Shown in pieces: positions 35,096 through 44,630 of a stretch of DNA of 64,000 nt; position 1 is the first letter of the stretch; each line of letters begins with the position of its first letter. The translations under genes and the position numbers were made by a program. Location: positions 3,348,001 through 3,412,000 of the forward strand of contig NZ_CP163423.1 in assembly GCF_041429785.1 (NCBI RefSeq). The letters are read 5' to 3'. The stretch comes from Fretibacter rubidus. Lineage in GTDB: Bacteria; Pseudomonadota; Alphaproteobacteria; Caulobacterales; Maricaulaceae. Below the pieces are notes generated by a model, which had not been told where the DNA came from, made no database searches, and saw only the letters and a list, made by a program, of their open reading frames with translations.

Positions 35096-35841
35096 CCTGT
35101 TTTCAGTAAAAGCTTAAACCGTTTGCGGTCCTCGGATACGCGGCGCTTGACCGCTTCAAAGGCTTCAATTTCTGTGGCTTCAAACATGGTATCGATAACG
35201 CGTGATAAATGCGTGCGCATTGCGGCGCGGGCTTTGATGGGATCTTTAGCTTTTAAGGCTTCAAAGATGGCGATATGCTCATCAATGCTGGGCTTTACGC
35301 CAACCATACGTACAGTTTCATACATCGTTTGCGTCAGCTCGGATCGGTCGCGGAGCGTCCATAAATCTTCGATGATGGTTTCAATCGCGCCGTTGCGTGT
35401 TGCGCGCGCGATAAGCATGTGAAAGGCCTTATCAGCAAGCTCTTCACCGTCATCGCTCTCATTCTCGCGTTTCATTTTTTCAATAATTGTTTCGAGTTCC
35501 GCGATTTCGTCCTCGGAAATTAATGTCGCAGCAAGCCCTGCAGCTTCACCTTCGATTAACATACGCGCTTCGGTAAGCTCAAAGGGGCCGACGTCAAGAT
35601 CAAGTGATTTTACGCCGCTATGCTCTTGCTCGATGACATAAACACCAGAGCCCTTGCGGACCTCGACACGACCCGCAATTTCCAAGGCAATAACAGCTTC
35701 GCGCATGGTCGGGCGGCTGACCTTATATTGCGCCGCAAGGTCCCGCTCTGCGGGCAGGCGGTCACCGACCTTAAATTGGCCAGAGTCAATGACAGCTAAT
35801 AAGCTATCTGCGACACTTTTATAAAGACGTTGGGCTTTCAC
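35092..35841 (-). CDS. GntR-family regulator with FCD domain
   Basis: Transcription factor of the FadR/UxuR type, likely sensing a uronate intermediate. The 249-residue protein has an N-terminal winged helix (DRLPAERDLAAQYKVSRPTM then REAVIALEIAGRVEVRKGSG) and a helical FCD ligand-binding domain with the expected Asp/His metal residues (for example EDEIAELET, AFHMLIARAT, EHIAIFEAL). It lies inside the uronate locus and is divergent from uxaC, so autoregulation and control of the locus are likely. Confidence 0.93.
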   Translation of the reverse strand: MKAQRLYKSVADSLLAVIDSGQFKVGDRLPAERDLAAQYKVSRPTMREAVIALEIAGRVEVRKGSGVYVIEQEHSGVKSLDLDVGPFELTEARMLIEGEAAGLAATLISEDEIAELETIIEKMKRENESDDGEELADKAFHMLIARATRNGAIETIIEDLWTLRDRSELTQTMYETVRMVGVKPSIDEHIAIFEALKAKDPIKARAAMRTHLSRVIDTMFEATEIEAFEAVKRRVSEDRKRFKLLLKTG

Positions 35842-35931
35842 GAGTGGTCCTTTTTAATTTTGACCCTAGGCCTTTTTAGCGCAGTTTGTCAAAAATACGA
35901 CTATATTTCTTAGCAATAGTTCAAATCAATA

Positions 35932-35971
35932 TGACCAATTTAACACATCTGTTAATATTGGCTTGTCCAAT
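35932..35971. promoter_or_regulatory. Paired TGACCAAT/TGTCCAAT boxes before uxaC
   Basis: TGACCAAT at 35932 and TGTCCAAT at 35964 are 32 bp apart; the second is half of the palindrome ATTGG-CTTGT-CCAAT (35957-35971). The spacing equals that of the boxes at 32981/33013. They lie in the 200-bp divergent region between the GntR gene and uxaC. Confidence 0.55.
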
Positions 35972-36041
35972 TTATATGTTTGGGCCATAAAGCGGGCGCA
36001 GTCATTGCATATGGCGGGCGATTTAGATTACGGGATACATC

Positions 36042-37526
36042 ATGGCTGAGACATCATTTTTACACCCTGACCGCCTTTTCCCCATTTCATCTACACAACG
36101 CGATATATGTCGTGACCTCTATAATGGTGTGAAAGACTTCCCAATCATTAGCCCGCACGGCCATACCGATCCGCGCTGGTTTGCGGGTAACGCAAATTTC
36201 AGCAACCCGACGGAACTATTTATTATTCCCGATCACTATGTCCTGCGTATGCTTTACAGCCAAGGCGTGTCGATGGAAGATTTGGGTCTAAAGCCCAAAG
36301 ACGGCGGTGATTATGAAACAGATCCGCGCAAGGTCTGGAAAACCTTTGCACGCTATTATTACTTGTTTGCGGGCACACCGTCGCGCATCTGGTGGGATCA
36401 TGTCCTGTCAGAGGTTTTCGGTATTAAGACCCCGCTGAGCGAGACAAGCGCAGACGCGATTTATGACGTCATTGATGCAGCCTTGGCCAGCGACGCCTTT
36501 AAACCGCGCGCTTTGCTCGATAAGTTTAATATTGCGCTGATCGCGACTACCGAAGGCGCATTGGATGATTTATCCCATCATAGGGCTATGGTGGGGTCAG
36601 GCTATGAAGACCGCGTCATAACAACATTTCGTCCCGACGACGTCATTGATGCGTCAAAGCCAGAGTTTGCGGTTAATCTAAAAAAGCTGGGGGAGTTGAC
36701 CGATTGCAATACGCAAGACTGGTCAGGCTATCTGGACGCGTTGCGCATCCGCCGCCAATATTTCCGCGAGGCAGGTCGCGCAACGGCGACTGACCACGGA
36801 CACCCCACCGCGCAAACGGCGGATTTATCTGCCGTAGAATGCCAAACCCTGCTGAGCCTGTGTTTATCAGGTGAGGCGACAGAGGCGGATTGCGAATTAT
36901 TTCGGGCGCAAATGCTGACCGAAATGGCAGGTATGAGCGTGGAAGACGGCATGGTTATGCAAATCCATCCCGGCAGTTACCGCAATCATAATACCAAGCT
37001 TTATGAACGCTTCGGTGCGGATAAAGGCGCGGATATTCCGACCGCTATTCATTATACCGAGGCGCTCCAACCGCTGCTCGCGAAACACGGCAATGATCCG
37101 CGCCTAAAAGTGATTTTGTTCACATTAGACGAAAGTAATTACGCGCGCGAGTTGGCGACCCTAGCGGGGCATTACCCGTGTCTGAAACTCGGCCCGCCGT
37201 GGTGGTTCCACGATAGTCCCAATGGCATGATGCGTTTTCGCGACCAAGTCACAGAGACGGCAGGATTTTATAATACCGCCGGATTTAACGATGATACGCG
37301 CGCGTTCCTCTCTATTCCTGCGCGTCACGATGTGGCCCGTCGTATGGATTGTGTTTATCTTAGCCAATTGGTCTGCGAGCATAAAATCACGTTGGATGAA
37401 GCCAAGCGTATCCTCGTGGACCTGACCTATAATCTGGCGCGGGATGCTTATAATTTAAACTTGCCGCGTAAAAGCGTGCAAGGCCAAAGCGCTCAGGGCC
37501 AAAGCGCTCAGGAAAAGTCTGCTTAG
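36042..37526 (+). CDS. uxaC: Glucuronate isomerase UxaC
   Basis: Converts D-glucuronate to D-fructuronate or D-galacturonate to D-tagaturonate. The 494-residue protein, somewhat longer than the usual 470, has the metal-binding SPHGHTDPRWFA near residue 38-49 and the C-terminal YLSQLVCEHKITLDEA and LTYNLARDAYNL. The extra length is a tail made from a 15-bp tandem repeat (GQSAQGQSAQ). It is followed immediately by the mannonate/fructuronate oxidoreductase gene, with stop and start adjacent. Confidence 0.96.
   Translation: MAETSFLHPDRLFPISSTQRDICRDLYNGVKDFPIISPHGHTDPRWFAGNANFSNPTELFIIPDHYVLRMLYSQGVSMEDLGLKPKDGGDYETDPRKVWKTFARYYYLFAGTPSRIWWDHVLSEVFGIKTPLSETSADAIYDVIDAALASDAFKPRALLDKFNIALIATTEGALDDLSHHRAMVGSGYEDRVITTFRPDDVIDASKPEFAVNLKKLGELTDCNTQDWSGYLDALRIRRQYFREAGRATATDHGHPTAQTADLSAVECQTLLSLCLSGEATEADCELFRAQMLTEMAGMSVEDGMVMQIHPGSYRNHNTKLYERFGADKGADIPTAIHYTEALQPLLAKHGNDPRLKVILFTLDESNYARELATLAGHYPCLKLGPPWWFHDSPNGMMRFRDQVTETAGFYNTAGFNDDTRAFLSIPARHDVARRMDCVYLSQLVCEHKITLDEAKRILVDLTYNLARDAYNLNLPRKSVQGQSAQGQSAQEKSA
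37482..37511 (+). repeat. 15-bp tandem repeat at the uxaC 3' end
   Basis: GGCCAAAGCGCTCAG is present twice (37482-37496 and 37497-37511) and encodes the repeated GQSAQ at the UxaC C-terminus. The repeat keeps the reading frame. Confidence 0.85.
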
Positions 37527-38987
37527 ATGACGCGGCTATCTAATCAAACGCTGAGCACAGCCAAGGCTGCAAAGCCTCAATATGACCGTGCGGCGGTTAA
37601 AGTCGGCATTGTGCATCTGGGTCCCGGTGCCTTTCACCGCGCACACCAAGCGGTCTATACAGACGACGCTATGGCGGTGTCCGGCGGGGATTGGGGCATA
37701 TGCGGCGTGTCGCTGAACAGTCGCGGTATGGCCGAAGCGCTTAGCCCGCAGGACGGTCTTTACACATTAACGCTGCGCGATAAATCGCCCAGCAACCGAA
37801 TCATTGGCAGCGTCAAAGAAGTGGTCTGCGCCAAAGATGACCCTGATTATGTCTTGGCTAAATTATCCCATCCCGATGTCAGCATTGTGACCATGACCAT
37901 TACAGAAAAGGGCTATGCCTTGTTGGGTAATGGGCATTTAGATGTAGATAATGCGGGTATTGCAAAAGACGTAGAGTCACCGCGAAACCCAAGCTCTGCC
38001 ATTGGTTATCTGGTCGAGGCTTGCCGGCTTCGCCGCGCGGCGGCCGTCCCTCCGCTGACGCTAATTTCTTGTGACAATCTGCCCAGTAATGGCGATAAAT
38101 TAAAAACGGTTGTGACAGAATTTGCGGCCCTCATTGACGGACCGTTGGCTGATTATATTACCGGCCATGTGCGCTTTCCCAACACCATGGTTGATAGCAT
38201 CACGCCTGCCACTGATGACGGCGTGATTGAGGCTGTCTCAGTAGCGACGGGTCTGCATGACGCGGCCCCCGTGCAGCGCGAGGCGTTCTCTCAATGGGTA
38301 ATTGAAGACAATCTGCCAGAGCACCGTCCTGATTGGGAAGCGGCGGGTGCGACCGTGACCTCTGATGTTCACAGTTTTGAGATGACCAAGCTTCGAATTT
38401 TAAACGGCGCGCATAGCACGCTGACGTATTTAGGGCTGCTGGCGGGGGAGGTCAGTGTCGAGGACGCGATTAGTAACCCGACCTTGCGCGACTTTGTTGA
38501 CGCGCTGATACCATCCGAAACGATACCTACAATTGAGGCGCCGAAGGGGCTGTCACTGAGCGGTTATTGGAGCCAGATTATAGCGCGATTTGAAAATCCC
38601 AATATTGTCCATTTGCTAGAACAAATCTCGCATGACGGCTCACAGAAAATTCCCGCGCGAATTTTCCCTGTCATAGAGCATCATATGAACACGGGCCATG
38701 TCGCGACACGGGCCTGTTTTGTCGTCGCCGCGTGGATAGAATTTAACCGCCAAAGGCGCGCGGCAGGCAATCCGCCGACCGATGGTTATCTGACGCACAA
38801 TATAACACTGCTCCCGTCGTCTGAATTGGACGCCGCCAACTACGCCGATGCTTTTTTAAAGATAGAGGCCGTCATTCCCAAAAAGCTCGCTGAGCATGCC
38901 GATGTTCGCGCTAGCATTATTCATGCCGCAAAAGCGATTGCTGATGATGGTGTTATCAACGCCGCTCAATCAATCCTTAACCCGTAA
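37527..38987 (+). CDS. uxuB: Fructuronate reductase / mannonate oxidoreductase (mannitol dehydrogenase family)
   Basis: Reduces D-fructuronate to D-mannonate with NADH. The 486-residue long-chain dehydrogenase has the Rossmann segment VGIVHLGPGAFHRAHQAVYT, PNTMVDSITPAT, and the catalytic KLRILNGAHSTLTYLG segment. UxuB, UxaB and mannitol dehydrogenases share these motifs; the position between uxaC and manD makes the fructuronate/mannonate step the likely one. It begins directly after the uxaC stop. Confidence 0.9.
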   Translation: MTRLSNQTLSTAKAAKPQYDRAAVKVGIVHLGPGAFHRAHQAVYTDDAMAVSGGDWGICGVSLNSRGMAEALSPQDGLYTLTLRDKSPSNRIIGSVKEVVCAKDDPDYVLAKLSHPDVSIVTMTITEKGYALLGNGHLDVDNAGIAKDVESPRNPSSAIGYLVEACRLRRAAAVPPLTLISCDNLPSNGDKLKTVVTEFAALIDGPLADYITGHVRFPNTMVDSITPATDDGVIEAVSVATGLHDAAPVQREAFSQWVIEDNLPEHRPDWEAAGATVTSDVHSFEMTKLRILNGAHSTLTYLGLLAGEVSVEDAISNPTLRDFVDALIPSETIPTIEAPKGLSLSGYWSQIIARFENPNIVHLLEQISHDGSQKIPARIFPVIEHHMNTGHVATRACFVVAAWIEFNRQRRAAGNPPTDGYLTHNITLLPSSELDAANYADAFLKIEAVIPKKLAEHADVRASIIHAAKAIADDGVINAAQSILNP

Positions 38988-39000
38988 ACCCGGACTCCGT

Positions 39001-39051
39001 AAACCCGCCCCCATAAACCCGCCCCCATAAACCCGCCCCCATAAACCCGCT
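39001..39051. repeat. 14-bp tandem repeat between uxuB and manD
   Basis: AAACCCGCCCCCAT is present three times in direct succession (39001-39014, 39015-39028, 39029-39042), with a partial fourth. Related TAAACCCG units lead in from the uxuB stop codon. Confidence 0.9.
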
Positions 39052-39091
39052 ACAACTCATATATCGATAAGACAAAGAAACGGTCTCCATT

Positions 39092-40300
39092 ATGAAAATT
39101 ACAAATATAAAAGTCATTGTCACCTGTCCCGACAGAAACTTTGTGACGGTTAAAATCGAAACTGACGCGGGGATTTACGGCATTGGTGACGCGACTCTCA
39201 ACGGTCGTGAATTGTCTGTTGCCAGCTATCTAAAAGATCACGTCGCGCCCTGCCTTATCGGCAAAGAGGCCGGCCGGATTGAAGATATTTGGCAGTATTT
39301 ATACCGCGGCTGTTATTGGCGTCGTGGGGCGGTGACGATGACGGCGATTGCTGCGATTGACACAGCCCTTTGGGATATCAAAGCCAAGGCGGCCAATATG
39401 CCGCTGTATGAATTACTGGGCGGGAAATCGCGTGACGGTGTCATGGTCTATGGTCATGCCAATGGCCGCGACATTAGCGAGACCACTGACGAGGTCGCAA
39501 AATATCTGGATTTGGGCTATAAAGCCATTCGCGCGCAAACAGGTATTCCAGGGCTGTCATCGACTTATGGCGTGTCAAAAGACAAAATGTATTACGAGCC
39601 TGCGGACGGCGATTTGCCTACGGAAAATATCTGGAGCACGTCGAAATATATCAATCATATCCCAAAGCTATTTGATCATCTGCGCGATAAATTCGGCTTT
39701 GATATTCACCTTTTGCACGATGCCCATCACCGCTTAACCCCGCAAGAAGCCGCCAAAGTCGGCAAGTCGTTAGAGCCGTATAATCTGTTCTGGCTAGAGG
39801 ATACGGTGCCCGCTGAAAACCAAGAAGCCTTTCGCATGATCCGCCAGCACACGACGACGCCGCTGGCTGTCGGTGAGGTGTTTAATTCGATATGGGATTG
39901 TAAGAAACTCATCGAAGAAGGCTTGATTGATTATATCCGCAGCACCGTTGTCCATGCGGGCGGTATCTCGCATTTAAAGAAAATATTTGAATTTGCGAGC
40001 CTCCATCATGTGCGCTCTGGCTCCCACGGGGCGACGGATCTATCGCCTGTCTGTATGGGTGCAGCCTTGCATTTGGACACGGCGATTTATAATTTCGGTG
40101 TGCAGGAATATATGCGTCACACGGAAAAAACGGACGCGGTGTTCCCTCATGCTTACACCTTTAAAGACGGATATCTTTACCCCGGCGACACACCGGGTCA
40201 CGGCGTCGATATCGACGAAAAACTCGCCGCGAAATATCCCTATGAACGCGCTTACCTGCCTGTGAACCGTCTTGAAGACGGCTCTATGTTTAACTGGTAG
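39092..40300 (+). CDS. manD: D-mannonate dehydratase ManD (enolase superfamily)
   Basis: Dehydrates D-mannonate to 2-keto-3-deoxygluconate. The 402-residue length and the motifs match ManD/Rsp[21 protein letters not shown] near the start, then the metal ligands in [23 protein letters not shown] and AVGEVFNS, and the histidine in [13 protein letters not shown]. It shares the enolase-type barrel, unlike the unrelated UxuA. It follows uxuB after a 104-bp gap filled mostly by tandem repeats, and precedes the GH2 gene by 38 bp. Confidence 0.95.
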   Translation: MKITNIKVIVTCPDRNFVTVKIETDAGIYGIGDATLNGRELSVASYLKDHVAPCLIGKEAGRIEDIWQYLYRGCYWRRGAVTMTAIAAIDTALWDIKAKAANMPLYELLGGKSRDGVMVYGHANGRDISETTDEVAKYLDLGYKAIRAQTGIPGLSSTYGVSKDKMYYEPADGDLPTENIWSTSKYINHIPKLFDHLRDKFGFDIHLLHDAHHRLTPQEAAKVGKSLEPYNLFWLEDTVPAENQEAFRMIRQHTTTPLAVGEVFNSIWDCKKLIEEGLIDYIRSTVVHAGGISHLKKIFEFASLHHVRSGSHGATDLSPVCMGAALHLDTAIYNFGVQEYMRHTEKTDAVFPHAYTFKDGYLYPGDTPGHGVDIDEKLAAKYPYERAYLPVNRLEDGSMFNW

Positions 40301-40338
40301 CCCGCGCGCAAAGACCCCGCTCAAAGACAGGATTTAAA

Positions 40339-42783
40339 ATGACACATTTTAAACTTTTAATGACCGCATCGCTTTTGGGTTTGGGGCTAACTTTGGGGGC
40401 CTGCCAAGTGGTAACGCTGTCTGGCGGCGCTAGCGCTGTTACGGCTGATGTGTCGGCGACATCTGTTGCAATAACCCAGCCTCGCCAGCAAATTTCGGCC
40501 AATTGGTTTTATCTTGAAAACCCAGCGACCGACGTGAAAGTCGCGAGCGACATGGCGGCATGGAGCCGCGTTGATGTTCCCCATAGCTGGAACGTTGATG
40601 ACACAACCGATGTTATCACAGGCTACCGCCGCGACGCATCTTGGTACCAAAAGGTGGTTGATCTATCGGTCAAGGCGGACGAGCGTTATTTCCTCCATTT
40701 CGAAGCCGCGCAAATGCGGGCTGATATTTATGTCAATGGCCAGAAAGCGGGCAGCCATATTGGCGGCTATACAGCCTTTGACATCGAGATGACTGAACAG
40801 GTTAAAGACGGCGAAAACACTATCATGGTACGCGTCGATAATGGCGTGGATTTTGACATTGTGCCCAGCCAAAAAGCAGACTTTTTCCAATACGGCGGTC
40901 TAACGCGCGATGTCTTTGTCGTCACGCGTCCTGATGTATTTTTAGAACAAGTGCGAGTAAACACTGATGTCAATGCAGAGCGGGCACTCGTCACGCTAAA
41001 CCCTATCATGGACGGCGGCGAAGCAAGCAGCTTTGCGACAACAATCTTGGCGCCTAATGGCGACGTTGTGGATGAGGGTGAAGGCCTCAGCTTTTCTATT
41101 GAGAACCCACAACTTTGGCATCCTGACACACCAAATATTTACCGGTTTGAGACCCAAGCGCTTGATGCAGACGGCAATGTTCTTGACACATATGAAGATA
41201 CCTTTGGCCTGCGGTGGTTTGAGTTTAAAGAAAACGGGCCGTTCTTTTTAAATGGTGAACGGCTGCTGTTACGCGGCACGCATTTGCACGAAGGTCACGC
41301 GGGTATGGCATCTGCCATGACGGATGAGCAACGCGTCAAAGATCTAACCATGATAAAAGAGCTCGGCGCGAATTTTGTGCGCCTTGGGCATTATTCTCAC
41401 GACCCCGTGATTTACGATACAGCGGATGAGCTTGGCATCATCCTCTATGACGAAGTGCCGTGGAACCGCGGCGGCGTCGGCGGGGCAGATTGGCGTAAAA
41501 ACACGCAAGAGATGACGCGCTCTATGATTGCGCAAAATTACAATCGCGCCTCTGTCTTCCTCTGGTCACTTGGTAATGAAATGTATTGGTTGCCTGACGC
41601 GCCGGGCGGCGGAGACAAAGCTCGCGTTGCGGAAGAACTGCAACTGCTGCACGATATTGCCAAAGAAATGGATCCTGGCCGCCTCACGACAATTCGTAAA
41701 TTTCCAGAAGGCGCCGATATTATTGACGTCTATTCGCCGTCCATCTGGGCGGGCTGGTACGGCGGCGGCTACGTGCAATATGAAGAGGCAATAAAAGCCG
41801 CGCGCGCAGAACACCCCTATCTGCTGCATATGGAATATGGCGGTAGCTCTCATGTCGGCCGCTTTCTGGAGCAACCCTTTGGACGCTACGGCACATCTGA
41901 CCCCGCTAATCTCGGCTCTGTGGCCGAAGCGGTCAACCAAACGGGCGTCACATCCGTGGCCAAATCCAAAGTTTGGGACATGTCCTATATGATTGATTTG
42001 TTTGACTGGTATTTGCGTATATCAGAGACTGACCCTGATTTCGCGGGTTCTGCGCAATGGGCCTTTAAAGATTTCGGCACGCCTATCCGGCCCGAAAACC
42101 CGCTTCCTTTTGTCAATATGAAAGGCCTCGTGCAGCGCGACGGGGTGAAGAAAGACGTCTATCACGTCTTTGCCAGCTATTGGTCCAAAGACCCGACGTG
42201 TTGGATTGAAAGCCCAAGCTGGAATTACCGGGAGGGTGATAAAGGCGAGGCGAAAACTATTTCCGTCTTTTGTAATACTGATAGCGCGGAACTGTCGTTA
42301 AACGGCGAGCCTTTGGGTAAGAAGACCCGCGATATCACGCAATATCCAGCCTCCGGCCTGACATGGGACGTGGTCTTTACAGAGGGGGATAACACGCTCT
42401 CTGTCGACGGCTTTAATAGAGACGGCGCGGTTGTAGCGCAGCATGGTTATGACCTGACCTACACAACCAAAAAAGCCGGCAAGATGGTTGATATTGTCCT
42501 GACCGCCAATCCCAATGATGACGGCAGCTATACAATATTTGCCGAGGCCCAGGATAGAAACGGGTTGCGCGTCACATCTATGAATGATCGGGGTTATTTC
42601 ACCATTGATGGTGGGGGCGAGTTCCTGATGAACCAAGGCACACCGACGGGTAGCCAAACTCGCGAATTTGCCAGCGGCATATCATCCATCATCATGTATC
42701 CTGGAAAAACTGATAGCGTCGTGAACATCCAAACCCAAGATTACCGCGGGTTTTATATCACGGTTCCCGGAACAGGACACTAA
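40339..42783 (+). CDS. Glycoside hydrolase family 2 lipoprotein
   Basis: Exo-acting beta-glycosidase of GH2 (beta-galactosidase, beta-glucuronidase or similar), probably anchored in the outer membrane or facing the periplasm. The 814-residue protein has lipobox LTLGAC. Domains in order: jelly-roll sugar-binding part (VPHSWNVDDT), Ig-like part, TIM barrel with the acid/base Glu in VFLWSLGNEMYWL and probable nucleophile in LLHMEYGGSS, then C-terminal beta domains (DUF4982-like). In this context a terminal uronic acid or galactose is the likely substrate. It ends one base before the next gene. Confidence 0.9.
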   Translation: MTHFKLLMTASLLGLGLTLGACQVVTLSGGASAVTADVSATSVAITQPRQQISANWFYLENPATDVKVASDMAAWSRVDVPHSWNVDDTTDVITGYRRDASWYQKVVDLSVKADERYFLHFEAAQMRADIYVNGQKAGSHIGGYTAFDIEMTEQVKDGENTIMVRVDNGVDFDIVPSQKADFFQYGGLTRDVFVVTRPDVFLEQVRVNTDVNAERALVTLNPIMDGGEASSFATTILAPNGDVVDEGEGLSFSIENPQLWHPDTPNIYRFETQALDADGNVLDTYEDTFGLRWFEFKENGPFFLNGERLLLRGTHLHEGHAGMASAMTDEQRVKDLTMIKELGANFVRLGHYSHDPVIYDTADELGIILYDEVPWNRGGVGGADWRKNTQEMTRSMIAQNYNRASVFLWSLGNEMYWLPDAPGGGDKARVAEELQLLHDIAKEMDPGRLTTIRKFPEGADIIDVYSPSIWAGWYGGGYVQYEEAIKAARAEHPYLLHMEYGGSSHVGRFLEQPFGRYGTSDPANLGSVAEAVNQTGVTSVAKSKVWDMSYMIDLFDWYLRISETDPDFAGSAQWAFKDFGTPIRPENPLPFVNMKGLVQRDGVKKDVYHVFASYWSKDPTCWIESPSWNYREGDKGEAKTISVFCNTDSAELSLNGEPLGKKTRDITQYPASGLTWDVVFTEGDNTLSVDGFNRDGAVVAQHGYDLTYTTKKAGKMVDIVLTANPNDDGSYTIFAEAQDRNGLRVTSMNDRGYFTIDGGGEFLMNQGTPTGSQTREFASGISSIIMYPGKTDSVVNIQTQDYRGFYITVPGTGH

Positions 42784-42784
42784 G

Positions 42785-44485
42785 ATGAAAAAAGCGGTCC
42801 TATGCCTCACGACTGCGGCGTTGCTGAGCGCAATTGGCTTATCGGCCTGTCAGCAAGCGGTTGCGCCGACACAGGATAATAACGCCCCGCAATTTCGTCC
42901 CATATCTGCGGCTGCGCTGCCCGCGATTGTCACAGGCAATGATGATTATCTGCCTGATTTTTCTTATGCAGGTTATAAAAACGGCAATGTCCCATTGCCA
43001 GAGGTTAGCGGCACGGTGTTTGACGTGACCGATTACGGCGCGGTGCCAGGTGACGGACTTGATGATACTCAGGCGCTGTTTAAAGCCCAAGCGGCTGCCA
43101 ATGCGCATGACGGCCCCGTGGTCGTGAAGTTTCCAGTCGGCCGTTTTATCTTGTCCGATATTTTTTATATCACCCGCAGTGATTTTGCGCTGCAAGGCAC
43201 CGATATGGGTGAAGACAAAACAACGCTTTATTATCCGTTTCCGCTGACCACCTTGCCAACGCCCGCAGGTTTCAAGGAACTTGATGAATACCTTATTGAG
43301 TTTGATAAACGCCAACGGGAAAAAAAGAACAATGTCGATATGCCGTTTTCGCTTTATGCGTGGAGCGGCGGCTTTATCTGGACAGGGCCAGAGGGGCACC
43401 GCGCCAAAGCTTATCTAGAGCGATATGATAATTTCCCCGACCCCATTACCGCTGTCACGGCGGGGACTAAAGACGATCTATCAATTGAGGTCGCAGACGG
43501 CAGCTCTGTTAGCGTTGGCGACGTCTTAAAAATCGAATGGTATAACCGCGAAGGTGAAAACGGTTCTATCCTAAGCGCCATGTATGGTGACCGCACAAAG
43601 TTTAAAAAACTTGGTAGCCATCATTGGAACTTCCCGCGCCGTCCGCTGATTACGCAATTTACAAAAATTACAGCCAAAGACGGTAACCGCCTTACGCTCG
43701 CCGACCCGCTCTTGATGGATGCGCGGCCCGAATGGGAACCGGCGTTGGTGCCGTGGGATCAGTTGCAACATATCTCTATCTCTGATTTGGATATTGAATT
43801 TCCCAATGGCATTCGTATGCCGCACCATGTCGAGGACGGTTTTAACGCTTTATACCTCACCGGGATTTACGACAGCTTCGTGCGCAATGTTACGGTGACC
43901 AATGCTGATGCGGGTATTATTTCTGATGATAGTGCCAATATGACGATTACCGACTTCACAACAACGGGGGATCACCGTGCCCATTATACTGTTCATATGG
44001 GCGCCGTTTATAATGTGCTGGCGGAAAAGCTGCGTGTTGAAAATGTGGCTGAACACCCGCTTAGCTTTAATACCTATTCCGTCAAAAGTGTTTATAAAAA
44101 TAGCGATGTCCTTGCTGCGCCACTGCTGGATCAACATTCAGGCGCGAACCACCAAAATCTTTTTGATGATATTCGTGTCCACGTCACGCTCCCTGATGAC
44201 GTGGATGACTATGCTTTGTTTGACGGCGGTGGGGCAGGATATTGGAAACCGTCTCATGGTCGCTTCAGCACATTTTATAATATCAATGTCGATGTAACAG
44301 GTGGGGCGGCTGGTCCTATCACGCTCTCTGGTCCGCAAGACGGCGTGCAGGCACGCATATTGGGTGTTCATGGCAACCGCGAATTTGACATTCGCTATAC
44401 TCCAGACCCAATTATCGAGCAGCTTAATCAGGCGCCAACCGTGCGCTCGCTTTACGATTATCAAATGCAGCAGCGCCGCCAATAA
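42785..44485 (+). CDS. Right-handed beta-helix lipoprotein, pectate-lyase-superfamily type
   Basis: A 566-residue lipoprotein (lipobox near LSACQQA). After a linker it has the pectate-lyase-3-type start VFDVTDYGAVPGDGLDDTQA and a long run of beta-helix strands (for example HISISDLDIEFPNGIRM, DSFVRNVTVTNADAGIISDD). This fold covers lyases, GH28-type hydrolases and epimerases; I cannot assign the reaction. It is the last gene of the uxaC-uxuB-manD-GH2 operon-like set and probably attacks the same polysaccharide. Nothing is seen in the 145 bp after it. Confidence 0.78.
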   Translation: MKKAVLCLTTAALLSAIGLSACQQAVAPTQDNNAPQFRPISAAALPAIVTGNDDYLPDFSYAGYKNGNVPLPEVSGTVFDVTDYGAVPGDGLDDTQALFKAQAAANAHDGPVVVKFPVGRFILSDIFYITRSDFALQGTDMGEDKTTLYYPFPLTTLPTPAGFKELDEYLIEFDKRQREKKNNVDMPFSLYAWSGGFIWTGPEGHRAKAYLERYDNFPDPITAVTAGTKDDLSIEVADGSSVSVGDVLKIEWYNREGENGSILSAMYGDRTKFKKLGSHHWNFPRRPLITQFTKITAKDGNRLTLADPLLMDARPEWEPALVPWDQLQHISISDLDIEFPNGIRMPHHVEDGFNALYLTGIYDSFVRNVTVTNADAGIISDDSANMTITDFTTTGDHRAHYTVHMGAVYNVLAEKLRVENVAEHPLSFNTYSVKSVYKNSDVLAAPLLDQHSGANHQNLFDDIRVHVTLPDDVDDYALFDGGGAGYWKPSHGRFSTFYNINVDVTGGAAGPITLSGPQDGVQARILGVHGNREFDIRYTPDPIIEQLNQAPTVRSLYDYQMQQRRQ

Positions 44486-44630
44486 TATTTCACGGCGTCA
44501 TGCACGCCAAACTCGGTTACATTAATTCTATCCCATCTTAAAACGGATTGCCTGCCTGCGACGTAATGTCTAGTAATTGCAGATGTTACACTATATCTTT
44601 GCTGTAACGTGACTGACCTTTGGTGGATTG

